Assembly (NCBI GenBank): GCA_946410085.1
Contig: CAMJZA010000003.1
Location: 42,016 to 106,015, forward strand
DNA: 64,000 bases
Reading direction: 5' to 3'
Source of the DNA: an uncultured Treponema sp.
GTDB lineage: Bacteria > Spirochaetota > Spirochaetia > Treponematales > Treponemataceae
A program made the position numbers and the translations under genes. Numbering within the stretch: the first letter of the stretch is position 1; the number at the start of each line of letters is the position of its first letter. The notes below the pieces were generated by a model that saw only the letters and a list, made by a program, of their open reading frames with translations, was not told the origin of the DNA and made no database searches. Of this stretch, positions 1 to 8,303 are shown in pieces.

Positions 1-770
1 TCGTAGCGGTATGACAGGTTCTCGAGGAAATAGGGGAAGAGGCAGACCGGGATTGCCGCCAGGTAGACGAAGGGCGACAGCGGCCTCGCCGCCGGAGCTG
101 CGGCTGGTGCCGTTCCCGCGGCTGGCACCGTGCCAGAGGCGGCAGCTGGTGCAGGGGCCGCTCCGCTGCCGGGAGCAGCCTCCGTGCCCGGAACATCGTG
201 CGGCACGAAGAGGCGGATCAGCAGTACGGCCGAAAGCGCCATTACCAGAAGGGCGAGCAGCTGGGTAAAGGGCGCAATGTCGAACAGCTTCGGGCTTGTA
301 TGGACAAATATGGAAAGGAAATGCGAGATATAGCGGTAAAAGTTGCGCCAGGCCCGCGCCCCGGATATGGCCCGGTACAGGTCGTCCGCAGCCCCGTAGT
401 AATAGTTCGCCCGGAAAACCGTCAGCATTCCGAAGGCATAGAGGCAGAAGAGGATGAGGACCGCCTTCCGGTCGGCATACAGGCTGCGGGCATGGGAGCG
501 CAGTTCCCCGGCAAGCTCGCGGCACAGCGACCTGCCCCGGCCGGTCGCAAATGCAAGGCAGCAAAGCAGGTCAAGGGCAAAGACGATGAAGGAGAGGGCA
601 AAGAGCTGCTGGGTCCAGTAGTTCATGTTCAGTGCCCGGTGCATGTACCGGGCTTCCATGAAGTGAACCAGTGCCTGCCGTACGGGCGGCAGCAGACCCG
701 CCCCCGAGACCAGGGCAAGCAGGACGGCGGCCGCAATGCAGGCAGGCTTCCAGAATCGGGCGCTCCTCAT
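1..770 (-). CDS. GtrII-type membrane glucosyltransferase (C-terminus missing)
   Basis: Partial gene; the 3' end lies beyond the window start. The 256 visible residues begin MRSARFWKPAC and contain hydrophobic segments near residues 10-27, 50-70, 96-112, 155-185 and 222-240. The stretch YYGAADDLYRA followed by a tryptophan (GARAW) and the later FPYFLENLSYRY match what I recall of the Glucos_trans_II (GtrII) family, polytopic inner-membrane proteins that modify O-antigen-like glycans from a lipid-linked sugar. An Ala/Pro/Gly-rich stretch at about residues 195-220 sits in a loop between membrane segments and looks like an insertion. The ATG overlaps the TGA of the upstream glycosyltransferase (ATGA), so translation is probably coupled. 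The acceptor glycan is unknown. Confidence 0.75.
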   Translation of the reverse strand, partial: MRSARFWKPACIAAAVLLALVSGAGLLPPVRQALVHFMEARYMHRALNMNYWTQQLFALSFIVFALDLLCCLAFATGRGRSLCRELAGELRSHARSLYADRKAVLILFCLYAFGMLTVFRANYYYGAADDLYRAISGARAWRNFYRYISHFLSIFVHTSPKLFDIAPFTQLLALLVMALSAVLLIRLFVPHDVPGTEAAPGSGAAPAPAAASGTVPAAGTAPAAAPAARPLSPFVYLAAIPVCLFPYFLENLSYRY

Positions 771-2170
771 GCGTGTGCCTCCCCGTGTCCGCCGGTTGCC
801 GCTGTCCCCGATGTACCAGCGGCCGGAGCTGCCGCCTCTGTTCCGTCGGTTGCCGGTACCGGGTCCGGTGCCCCCGATGTACCAGCGGCGGTTGCTGGCT
901 TCCCGGATTCACCGTCACCGGTGCCTGTTGCCGACTCCCCGCCGGCGCCTGTCACCGCAGCCGGGGCCGCAGCTGCCGCCTCTGTTCCGGCGCCTGCCGG
1001 ATGGAGCGGGCCGATTTCCTTGAGGAACTGCTTCCCGATGACGTCCCAGTCCCGGCCGGTCAGGTCAAAGTCGTAGCTCCGGTACTTTTCGGCTACCGCT
1101 TCCCGCACGGCCTGTATGAAGTCCTCGTAGCGGTAGGTAACGCGCACGCCCGCAGCGGCAAGCTTTTCCGTGTCCGAATAGGCGACGATGGGCTTGTGGG
1201 CCGCCATTGCCTGATAGTATTTTGCCGTAATGCCGAGCGGCCGGTCCTTATAAAAGTCCGTCACGTAGGGAACCATGACCGCCGTACAGTTCGTTATCCA
1301 GGCGGGGACTTGCCCGCTCGGTATGCCGGGGATGTAGGTCAGGTTGGGTATCTTTTCCACCCGGTTCAGCACGGCCTTGTCCGGGTAGTTCGGGCAGATG
1401 ACGAAGAAATGCAGCTTGGGAAGTTCCCCTGCCGCCCGGTACAGCAGTTCCCACTCAACCCCCCAGGCACCGGCGTAGACAATGCCCTTCTTTCCCTTCA
1501 GGGCTTCCGGTTCGGAATAGCGGCGCATGTAGGGGGCAAGGTCCACGCCGTTGGGCAGGATCGTACAGGATACCTTCCGGTCGAATTCCGGGATGACCTG
1601 CCTGTATGCTTCCAGCCCCTCGCTGTTGACGAGCAGGACCCGGTCGGCCTTGAGCAGCATGTTCTTCTCCAGCTCCCTGGTCCGCTCGGGAACCGATGCG
1701 TAGACGAGGGGGTCGGAAGGACGGTAGATGATTTTTGCCTGGGGGAAGAGCTTTTTTATCTTATCGACAAAGGCGATTCCCTCGCAGGACTCAAAGACAA
1801 AGCAGTCCGCCCCGGCAAGAAACTTCCTTGCAAATCTCCGGAAGCTCCTGAGCGAATGGCGGAGCAGGAAGTTCATCACGCAGGCGGGAACAAGCTTTCC
1901 GCAGGCGTCCGGGATGCGGAAGGTTGGGAAAGTCACGTTCAGGATGCGCTTGCCTTCTTCCAGTTCGTACACCGCTCCGGCGGAAAGCTTTTTTATGACC
2001 CCGGCATTCAGCTGTTCCCGCTTGAGCAGGAGCCCGTAGTAGGGGCGGGGAAAACTGAAGAATACCGTCTCAAGCCCCGCCCGGCAGGCCGCTTCCGCAA
2101 GCTTGTGAAAGCCGCCCAGCCGCTTTGTGTCCCAGTTATGACTCGTAATGAAAACTATCTTTCCTGCCAT
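767..2170 (-). CDS. Glycosyltransferase, GT-B fold, with low-complexity C-terminal tail
   Basis: 467 residues. The N-terminal Rossmann half begins MAGKIVFITSHNW and the nucleotide-sugar half includes LPNGVDLAPY, VYAGAWGVEWE and a conserved PLGITAKYYQAMA segment where GT4/GT1 enzymes bind donor phosphate. It is likely a cytosolic transferase building a surface glycan. The catalytic part ends near residue 388; the last 80 residues are almost only Ala, Gly, Thr, Ser, Pro, Glu and Asp, and contain internal repeats (AAGTSG twice). A GGAG site lies about 8 nt before the ATG. It follows another glycosyltransferase after 24 nt and overlaps the next gene by 4 nt, so all three form one operon. Donor and acceptor cannot be read from sequence. 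Confidence 0.85.
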   Translation of the reverse strand: MAGKIVFITSHNWDTKRLGGFHKLAEAACRAGLETVFFSFPRPYYGLLLKREQLNAGVIKKLSAGAVYELEEGKRILNVTFPTFRIPDACGKLVPACVMNFLLRHSLRSFRRFARKFLAGADCFVFESCEGIAFVDKIKKLFPQAKIIYRPSDPLVYASVPERTRELEKNMLLKADRVLLVNSEGLEAYRQVIPEFDRKVSCTILPNGVDLAPYMRRYSEPEALKGKKGIVYAGAWGVEWELLYRAAGELPKLHFFVICPNYPDKAVLNRVEKIPNLTYIPGIPSGQVPAWITNCTAVMVPYVTDFYKDRPLGITAKYYQAMAAHKPIVAYSDTEKLAAAGVRVTYRYEDFIQAVREAVAEKYRSYDFDLTGRDWDVIGKQFLKEIGPLHPAGAGTEAAAAAPAAVTGAGGESATGTGDGESGKPATAAGTSGAPDPVPATDGTEAAAPAAGTSGTAATGGHGEAHA

Positions 2171-2194
2171 TGCATATCTCCTTGCCTGCCGCCT

Positions 2195-3373
2195 CTAGTT
2201 GCCGGACGGGAAAGCGTCTTCCAGTATCCCGCCCAGCTGATCCCGGAACGCATCCGTATAAAAGTACGCCGCCCGCTGCCGGGCCGCCTGAGACATCCGG
2301 GCAAGCAGGGCGGGGTCGCGGGCAAGTTCCTCCGTGCGGGCAAGCAGCTCTGCGGGTGTCGTCCACTTAAAGCCTGCGCCTTCCGTGACGATTTCCGCCT
2401 GCCCGCCCCTGTCTATGACGACGGGAACGCAGCCCGCCCCCATCGCTTCCACGGTCGTCATGCCGAAGTGTTCCATCATATAGGGGTCGTCCTCGCCGTA
2501 GCCCTTGCTGTGCCAGAAGATTTCCGCCCGGGCATACAGGTCTGCCATCGTGTCCCAGGAGGCGTTGGGGTACAGCGTAACGTCGCCGCTGCTTGTATAG
2601 GCACAGATTTTTTCCCAGTAGTCCACGGTGTCGCTCGCGTTGTTGCCGGCGATGACCAGCCGGTAGTTTTCATGCAGGAAGGTGGAACTGCGGTAGGCGT
2701 CTATCAGCAGTTCGAGCTTCTTGGAAGCGTCAATCCTGCTGCACACGAGGATCAGTTTTTCCTTGGGCAGGCCCCGGTCGGGGACGGGGGCAATCGGCGG
2801 GTAGAGGAGCCGTATTTTGTCCCGGGGGATGTCCGGCCAGTACTGTTCGAGGTAGCCCTGCGTGAAGGTCGAATTGGGAAGGAATGCGTCGTAGGAGGCG
2901 GCAAAGGCCCGGTGCCGCAGTGCGTGCAGGAAGCGTGCCGGCAGGGATTCCGGTCCGTCCGGCTGCATCGGGAAATGGATGACCGCTATGTTGCGTTTTG
3001 CCCTGAACGTGAGGTAGCCCCGGCTGCAGTAGAAGAAAAGGTCAAAGCCCCGGGAACCTGCCGAAAGCCGCCGCCGGAACAGGAGGCGTCCGAGCCGCCC
3101 TGCCGTCCCGCCCGGAGCGGTGCCTGCATCGGACACCGGCTTCAGGTGAACCCTGTCCGGGTCAAACGTAACCCCGTAGCGTTCGTTCATGAGCGCGCAG
3201 AATGCAGCGTCACCCTCGTAATCGGCCGGGGCATGACATTCGGACACGAAGGAGACGGCAGCCTCCGGGTAGAGTTCCGCAAGGGCCGCCGCCATCCTGA
3301 CGGTGTAGGCCTCCGTTCCTCCCCGGTTATAAAGCACCTCGTGAATGTAAAGACCGATGTTCCTGGGCTGCAT
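2195..3373 (-). CDS. Glycosyltransferase family 4
   Basis: 392 residues, normal length for GT4. The N-terminus has the glycine-rich acceptor loop NRGGTEAYTVRMA. The C-terminal half has the donor-binding EX7E region, EHFGMTTVEAMGAG, followed by PVVIDRGGQAEIV. The fold is cytosolic and retaining GT-B. It is first in a minus-strand operon with a second glycosyltransferase and a GtrII protein, so the pathway is probably surface polysaccharide or glycolipid assembly. The start at 3373 lies 11 nt after a TACACT -10 box, with only a GAAAGG stretch between, so any leader is very short. The sugar specificity is not visible. Confidence 0.88.
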   Translation of the reverse strand: MQPRNIGLYIHEVLYNRGGTEAYTVRMAAALAELYPEAAVSFVSECHAPADYEGDAAFCALMNERYGVTFDPDRVHLKPVSDAGTAPGGTAGRLGRLLFRRRLSAGSRGFDLFFYCSRGYLTFRAKRNIAVIHFPMQPDGPESLPARFLHALRHRAFAASYDAFLPNSTFTQGYLEQYWPDIPRDKIRLLYPPIAPVPDRGLPKEKLILVCSRIDASKKLELLIDAYRSSTFLHENYRLVIAGNNASDTVDYWEKICAYTSSGDVTLYPNASWDTMADLYARAEIFWHSKGYGEDDPYMMEHFGMTTVEAMGAGCVPVVIDRGGQAEIVTEGAGFKWTTPAELLARTEELARDPALLARMSQAARQRAAYFYTDAFRDQLGGILEDAFPSGN

Positions 3374-3384
3374 ACGTGCCTTTC

Positions 3385-3413
3385 AGTGTATCGTATTTCG
3401 GCGGTAAGCACAA
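3385..3413 (-). promoter_or_regulatory. Sigma70-like promoter of the glycosyltransferase operon
   Basis: TTGTGC (3408-3413) and TACACT (3385-3390), spacer 17 nt. Transcription would begin about 4-5 nt before the ATG at 3373. Confidence 0.55.
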
Positions 3414-3459
3414 GTTTAGGGCCGGTCTTGCCGGTTCCGTAATGTAAGGAAAGAAGCAC

Positions 3460-3489
3460 AAAAAAGCCCGCCGGCGGAGGCCGGAGGGC
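3460..3489 (-). terminator. Rho-independent terminator of the lipoprotein gene
   Basis: On the minus strand, a GC-rich hairpin (GCCC and CCGGC arms with one internal mismatch, loop of 4) is followed by six T at 3465-3460. It lies 72 nt after the lipoprotein stop codon and separates that gene from the glycosyltransferase operon. Confidence 0.7.
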
Positions 3490-3561
3490 CCGGGACCAAC
3501 GGCCGGAGGCGGTGTACCGCCCTGCCGGGCAGCAGGGACGGCGCACTGCCGCCGGCTCGGA

Positions 3562-4125
3562 TTACTGGTAGCTGGTGGACATGCTTCCCGAGCTCGGGGC
3601 GCTGCCTTCCGTGAACACCTTATCACTGGTAATCCTAGTGTAGCTAAGCATAGACATATCTTGGCTTGACCCATCGAATTTGAAGCTGTTGCCATCAATT
3701 ATTGTGGTAGTATCGGTGAAATCTGCTCCACCACCAATACCAGGCCAAGTAAAGGATATCGTATTGCCACTGATGGAATACGTAATGTCTGTGCTGGTGT
3801 AACTGCTACCATTCCAGCTAAAGTATTTTGCGGCAGTGTCGGAGGTCCCCGTGATGTAGCTCCAGTTTGTGTATGTCTTTATATATTTGGTATAGGTACT
3901 GCCGTCAGACTTCGTCTGGGTGCTGCTGTATTCGAACGTGTCCGTATACGACGCGCACACAAAGGTCTTGCCGTTGAGCGTGGTAATCGTACCTGCTCCT
4001 GTCGGTGCAACTGCTGCTCCGCCATCGTCGTCATCGCTGTTTCCGTTGTTGCAGGCAGTCAGCAGGCAGACTGCCGTCAGGGATGCCAGCATGAGGGCCA
4101 GCAGGCCGTTCCGTTTCATTTTCAT
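3562..4125 (-). CDS. Small secreted lipoprotein, unknown function
   Basis: 187 residues. Residues 1-25 form a lipoprotein signal: MKMKRNG, a hydrophobic core, then the lipobox LLTAC. An acidic DDDDGG linker follows, typical of exported spirochaetal lipoproteins. The mature part is rich in Ser, Thr, Tyr and Asn and resembles a small beta-sandwich domain of the kind seen in treponemal lipoproteins (NGKTFVCASYTDTFEYSST), but I do not recognise a named family. Codon use is more AT-rich than the neighbours. A GAGG site precedes the ATG. The upstream G8 tract suggests variable expression (see the promoter entry). Confidence 0.8.
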   Translation of the reverse strand: MKMKRNGLLALMLASLTAVCLLTACNNGNSDDDDGGAAVAPTGAGTITTLNGKTFVCASYTDTFEYSSTQTKSDGSTYTKYIKTYTNWSYITGTSDTAAKYFSWNGSSYTSTDITYSISGNTISFTWPGIGGGADFTDTTTIIDGNSFKFDGSSQDMSMLSYTRITSDKVFTEGSAPSSGSMSTSYQ

Positions 4126-4166
4126 TATCGTTCCTCGTCTGTTTTGTAAAAGTAGGGCGGTATTTC

Positions 4167-4198
4167 ATTATATTGTCTGATAATGCAATACCCCCCCC
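4167..4198 (-). promoter_or_regulatory. Candidate phase-variable promoter with G8 tract
   Basis: Read on the minus strand, eight consecutive G (4198-4191) are followed after 18 nt by a perfect TATAAT (4172-4167), about 41 nt before the lipoprotein ATG. With a 17-nt spacer the -35 hexamer would be GGGGGT, so the homopolymer replaces the -35 box. Confidence 0.6.
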
Positions 4199-4301
4199 TA
4201 CTATACTAGGGCATATTCTGCCGTAATGTCAAGGGAAAAAGCGTCATTTTCAGAGAATTTTTGTATTTTCCGGGCTTTTGCGCAGGCGGACCGTCTCCTG
4301 C

Positions 4302-4416
4302 CCTGGAGAGGGTGTCGCTCCCGTCCTGGAGAGGGTTCGTATACAGCCCTGGAGAGAGTCCGTATACAGTCCTGGAGAGAGTCTGTATACAGCCCTGGAG
4401 AGGGTCTGTATACAGG
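4302..4416. repeat. 23-nt intergenic tandem array, 5 units
   Basis: Five consecutive 23-nt units, each starting CCTGGAGAG and, in four of five, ending in GTATACAG. The first unit is diverged. The unit length is not a multiple of 3, so no frame is conserved. The rest of 4201-4715 holds no convincing gene. Confidence 0.9.
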
Positions 4417-4715
4417 CCATGCATCGGTCTGTTGCATTGCGGGGCACTTGAAGATCCGCCTCGGGCTGCCTTGCCTCAGGCTGCGGACGGCCGGAGTGGG
4501 TACTGCCTGGCGGGGCTTTTTTGCGTTTTTTCCAGTTTTTTCCTGCAAAGTGTACAAAAAGAGCATTCCTCCACAGATAAGCAGGTACAAGCACGCAGGG
4601 CTTGAGCACAGCACAAGCCCTGCATTCGCCATGCCCGTCAGGCACCCGGCGGGCGTGGTGCAGGGGGCTCCTGCCCCCTCTTGTGCCTCACGCACAATTA
4701 TGTGGAGGAAAACGT

Positions 4716-5624
4716 ATGCAGAACATGCAGAATAATCAGAATCCAAATGAATTCAGGCGGCTGAACCCCCGCCTTGACTTCAACTTCAAGGGCATCTTTA
4801 CGCAGGACAGACCGGAATCCCGGATCGCCCTCAAGTCCTTCCTTTCCGCCATGATCGGCGAGGAAGTGACGGAAGTCACCGTAAAGGAAAACGAGCCGGC
4901 CGGCCAGTACGAGGAACAGCGGGGTATCCGCTACGACATAAACTGCGTATTTGCCGACGGTACCAAGGCACAGATCGAAATGCAGGGCTATGACCGGGAA
5001 ACAGACTACGGCAGGCGGGCTGAATACTACGTTTCACGGCTGGTCAGCTCAGTGGCCATGGTGGGAGACGACTGGGGAAACCTGCCCAGGGCCTACCAGA
5101 TATCCGTACTGAATTTCAAGTACGACACCGGCAACGAGTCTTTCCTGCACCGCTACGTGCTGGCAGACATGACGGACGGGGCAACGCTGGAGGGTGTCAT
5201 CAACGTGATATTCCTTGAGCTTCCCAAACTGCCTCCGGTTAACGACGACACGGATATTGAAAGCTTGCCAAGCGCGGTGAAATGGGGTAAATTTATACAG
5301 GAAGCGGACAATCCTGACAAGCAGGATTTGATAGACAGGCTCTCGAAGAGCGAGGAGGGAATCATGAGTGCAGATGCAATGCTGAGGACCTTAAACAATA
5401 CTGACTGGCGGTGGATTGAGCAGGGAAAGATTTTCGGAGATGAGTGTGACCGCATTACCGGCCTGCACAATGCGGAACGCCGGGGAGAACGAAATAAGGC
5501 CCTGTCTGCCGCCCGGAATATGCTGGCAGACAAGCTTCCGCCAGAGAAAATTGCGCAGTATACCGGCTTGTCAGCCGGAGACATACAGGCACTCGCAGCA
5601 GAGCCTGCCGTCCAAGGGATGTAG
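4716..5624 (+). CDS. PD-(D/E)XK nuclease family transposase (Rpn/PDDEXK_2 type)
   Basis: 302 residues, the usual length of the PDDEXK_2/Rpn group. The nuclease core is visible as RYDINCVFADG followed by the acidic IEMQ motif (D, then ExQ replacing ExK), then the conserved ETDYGRRAEYYVSRL. The C-terminal part has KWGKFIQEA and a helix-turn-helix-like IAQYTGLSAGDIQAL ending. Known relatives are recombination-promoting DNA nucleases present in many copies per genome. I chose the ATG at 4716 because GGAGG lies 8 nt before it; upstream in-frame sequence is non-conserved. A 23-nt repeat array lies about 300 nt upstream. Confidence 0.88.
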   Translation: MQNMQNNQNPNEFRRLNPRLDFNFKGIFTQDRPESRIALKSFLSAMIGEEVTEVTVKENEPAGQYEEQRGIRYDINCVFADGTKAQIEMQGYDRETDYGRRAEYYVSRLVSSVAMVGDDWGNLPRAYQISVLNFKYDTGNESFLHRYVLADMTDGATLEGVINVIFLELPKLPPVNDDTDIESLPSAVKWGKFIQEADNPDKQDLIDRLSKSEEGIMSADAMLRTLNNTDWRWIEQGKIFGDECDRITGLHNAERRGERNKALSAARNMLADKLPPEKIAQYTGLSAGDIQALAAEPAVQGM

Positions 5625-5729
5625 CCCCGGCCACGGCAATGCCGTGGTCAATGAGGGCCCTGCGGCCTTTCACGGACAGATAGCCCCGACTGAAAGTTCA
5701 ACAGGCGTGGCTCCGCCCGGCGGCCCGCC

Positions 5730-5758
5730 TTGACAGCACCTGTCTCTTTCTATAGAAT
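5730..5758 (+). promoter_or_regulatory. Sigma70-like promoter of icd
   Basis: TTGACA (5730-5735), 17-nt spacer, TAGAAT (5753-5758). It predicts a leader of about 58 nt before the ATG at 5824. Confidence 0.75.
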
Positions 5759-5823
5759 TCGGCAACGACTGTATGCGTTTCATGCTGTCCATACATTCCA
5801 TCCATAATCTTACGGAGAAAACC

Positions 5824-7020
5824 ATGGCAAAGATACAGATGAAGAACGCCGTCGCGGAACTCGACGGCGACGAGATGACCCGGGTCCTCTGGCAGGTCAT
5901 AAAGGACAGGCTCCTGACCCCCTACGTTGACCTCAAGACCGAGTACTACGACCTGTCGATTACCGAGCGCGACAGGACCGACGACAAGGTGACCTACGAG
6001 GCGGCGGAAGCCATCCGCAGGCTCGGCGTGGGCGTCAAGTGTGCGACGATCACGAGCAACGCCGCCCGCATGGAAGAGTACAAGCTCACCCACCTGACCC
6101 CCAGCCCCAACGGCATCCTGCGCGGCGAGCTGGACGGCACGGTCTTCCGCGCCCCGATTTTCGTCAGGAACATCCACTGCAACGTCAAGAGCTGGGTCAA
6201 GCCCATCGTGCTGGGCCGCCACGCCTACGGCGACGTGTACAAGAACTGCGAGATCCGCACCCCCTGCGCGGGCAAGGCGGAGCTCGTCTTTACCGGGGCG
6301 GACGGAAAGGAAATCCGCAAGACGATCATGGAGATGAAGGGCCCCGGCATCTTGCAGGGCATCCACAACCTGGACTCTTCCATAGAAAGCTTTGCCCGCT
6401 GCTGCTTCAACTACGCCCTTGACCAGAAGATAAGCGTCTGGTTCGGCGCGAAGGACACGATCAGCAAGACCTACGACGGCCGCTTCAAGGAGATAATGCA
6501 GCAGGTCTTTGACAGGGAGTTCAAGGCCAGGTTCGACGCAGCGGGCCTGGAATACTTCTACACGCTGATTGACGATGCGGTCGCCCGCGTGATGAAGACC
6601 GACGGCGGCTTCCTCTGGGCATGCAAGAACTACGACGGCGACGTGATGAGCGACATGATTGCTTCCGCCTGCGGCAGCCTTGCGATGATGACGAGCGTCC
6701 TCGTGAGCCCGAGCGGGCAGTTCGAGTACGAGGCGAGCCACGGCACGGTGCAGAAGCACTACTACCGCTATCAGAAGGGCGAGAAGACGAGCACCAACCC
6801 GGTTGCCCTGATCTTCGCCTGGACCGGCGCGCTTGCCAAGCGGGCGGAACTGGACGGCACCCCCGAGCTCGCAGACTTCGCCCATAAGCTTGAGAAGGCG
6901 ACGCTCGGCACGATCGAGGACGGCATCATGACCGGCGACCTCGCCCGCCTTGCCGACCCCGCCGCCAAGAAGATCGTCAACAGCTGGGAGTTCATCGACG
7001 AGATAGCCGCCAGGCTGTAG
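5824..7020 (+). CDS. icd: NADP-dependent isocitrate dehydrogenase
   Basis: 398 residues, the size of the eukaryote-like homodimeric NADP-IDH class. It converts isocitrate to 2-oxoglutarate, CO2 and NADPH. Visible signatures: SPNGILRGELDGTVFRAPI (substrate loop), KPIVLGRHAYGD, NYDGDVMSDMIA (metal-binding aspartates) and FEYEASHGTVQKHYY with TSTNPVALIFAW (cofactor region). The ATG at 5824 has GGAG about 8 nt upstream; an in-frame ATG at 5773 is too close to the predicted transcription start. It stands alone, convergent with the membrane operon. In a fermentative spirochaete its likely role is supply of 2-oxoglutarate and NADPH; that is inference. Confidence 0.93.
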   Translation: MAKIQMKNAVAELDGDEMTRVLWQVIKDRLLTPYVDLKTEYYDLSITERDRTDDKVTYEAAEAIRRLGVGVKCATITSNAARMEEYKLTHLTPSPNGILRGELDGTVFRAPIFVRNIHCNVKSWVKPIVLGRHAYGDVYKNCEIRTPCAGKAELVFTGADGKEIRKTIMEMKGPGILQGIHNLDSSIESFARCCFNYALDQKISVWFGAKDTISKTYDGRFKEIMQQVFDREFKARFDAAGLEYFYTLIDDAVARVMKTDGGFLWACKNYDGDVMSDMIASACGSLAMMTSVLVSPSGQFEYEASHGTVQKHYYRYQKGEKTSTNPVALIFAWTGALAKRAELDGTPELADFAHKLEKATLGTIEDGIMTGDLARLADPAAKKIVNSWEFIDEIAARL

Positions 7021-7146
7021 CCGGACTATGGGCTGCCTGTCGAAGGCGGCCCGCCCGTGGACCGCGTGCTGCCCGCGGGCGGACATCAGGAAAACCGTGC
7101 CCGCTATCAGGATTGCCTGCCGCGTTTTCTCAGACACCCTCATCCC

Positions 7147-8283
7147 CTATGCGTACTGCCGTGAAATGCGCTCCTCGGGATCCGTGCTGAGCAGATAGAG
7201 CGCGAAGGCAAACAGCCACTCAAGCGGCTTCATCAGGACATAGACCGCATCGGCACGGAGCGGTGTCGTGATGAGCCGTGAGATCGGGTAGCCATGCGCA
7301 TCGTAGAAGCGGCGGATCTTTCCATGCGGGCGCGGGGCTCTTTCCGCAAGCAGTTCCTCGAACGCGTTCGCCACCATGAGCTGGCGGTTCACGACGATGC
7401 TTACCCCCCTGCGCTTTCCCATGCGGAGCGGCTTCACGAGCTTTCTGTGCCCGCCCGCGGCAACCGTGCAAAGATAATGCCCGTCATAGTCAAGCGGCGG
7501 AGGCGGAATCTGGGAAGAAAAGGTCCAGTCCGCCGTCATCGTAAACATCTTTGCGCAGCCGTCCGCCCCCTGTCCGAACAGGATAAGAACGGCTTCTGTC
7601 AGCATCACAAGAGGGACGAGGGCGGCGAACGTTGCGACGGACCAGTGCGAAGCCTTCCTCAAAAACGAATACAGCCGTTTAAGGACGGAAGAACGCGACC
7701 TTTCTATCTTTCCGTCCATAAGCGGAATCTGCGCCAGGACCTGGGCGCGGACATGATAAAGCGAAATCAAGAGAACATTGAAATGGAACAGCAGAGGCAT
7801 GCTCTCTATAAAACCCGCGAAATACGGCGGGGATTTCATGAAGAAGAGCGGCGCGAGCTGCAGGCAGAACAAGACGCTCAGCACATTCCCGAGCAGGACG
7901 CCCGCCAGAGAAAAAGCCGCGGCAATCGGAGAAAGCTTCCGCGCAGGAACAAGGGCAATCGTAAGGAGAGAGACAATTCCGACCGCAATCAAAGTCAAGA
8001 ACGAAAAAAGATACTCCCCGGAAAGCGGGGAATGATACGCCCCCTCAATAACCTCCTCGTTCCATTCCGCATCAGTCACGTCAAAGACAACTGCATGCAC
8101 CCAATAAAAAGCAATTCCCAGAATCAACGTGAGGAACAGCAGGACCCGGGGGATAAGCTTGCGTCCGGCGAACAAATTCCAGAGGTTGAGGAAGCTGAGA
8201 ACGAAAGGTATTCCTATAAAAATTGCGAACAAAATAATCACACACATAAACATTTCCACCAGGTTGAGGAAGGTGAAGTCCAT
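7147..8283 (-). CDS. Polytopic membrane protein, DUF6688-like
   Basis: 378 residues with about seven membrane segments in the first 250 residues (for example near 10-32, 44-62, 90-108, 122-145, 160-177 and 215-237). It has a conserved cytosolic tail: HYLCTVAAGGHRKLVKPLR, GKRRGVSIVVNRQL, NAFEELL and a final DPEERISRQY. From memory this tail matches the DUF6688 family; no biochemical function is known to me. It follows the DUF4173-like gene after 20 nt and is the last gene of a four-gene operon led by DUF2975 and an XRE regulator. Confidence 0.7.
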   Translation of the reverse strand: MDFTFLNLVEMFMCVIILFAIFIGIPFVLSFLNLWNLFAGRKLIPRVLLFLTLILGIAFYWVHAVVFDVTDAEWNEEVIEGAYHSPLSGEYLFSFLTLIAVGIVSLLTIALVPARKLSPIAAAFSLAGVLLGNVLSVLFCLQLAPLFFMKSPPYFAGFIESMPLLFHFNVLLISLYHVRAQVLAQIPLMDGKIERSRSSVLKRLYSFLRKASHWSVATFAALVPLVMLTEAVLILFGQGADGCAKMFTMTADWTFSSQIPPPPLDYDGHYLCTVAAGGHRKLVKPLRMGKRRGVSIVVNRQLMVANAFEELLAERAPRPHGKIRRFYDAHGYPISRLITTPLRADAVYVLMKPLEWLFAFALYLLSTDPEERISRQYA

Positions 8284-8303
8284 CTCCGGCCCCGGCCCTT
8301 GTC

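Noticed and set aside
671..3442. 923-codon plus-strand open frame
   Set aside because: It runs antisense to two well-supported glycosyltransferases; the translation is Arg/Pro/Gly-rich without domains, as expected for the shadow of GC-rich genes.
5698..7143. 481-codon minus-strand frame starting 3 nt after the DUF6688-like stop
   Set aside because: Most of it is antisense to icd. The first 20 codons (MRVSEKTRQAILIAG) look like a possible membrane start, but there is no ribosome site at a proper distance and no domain.
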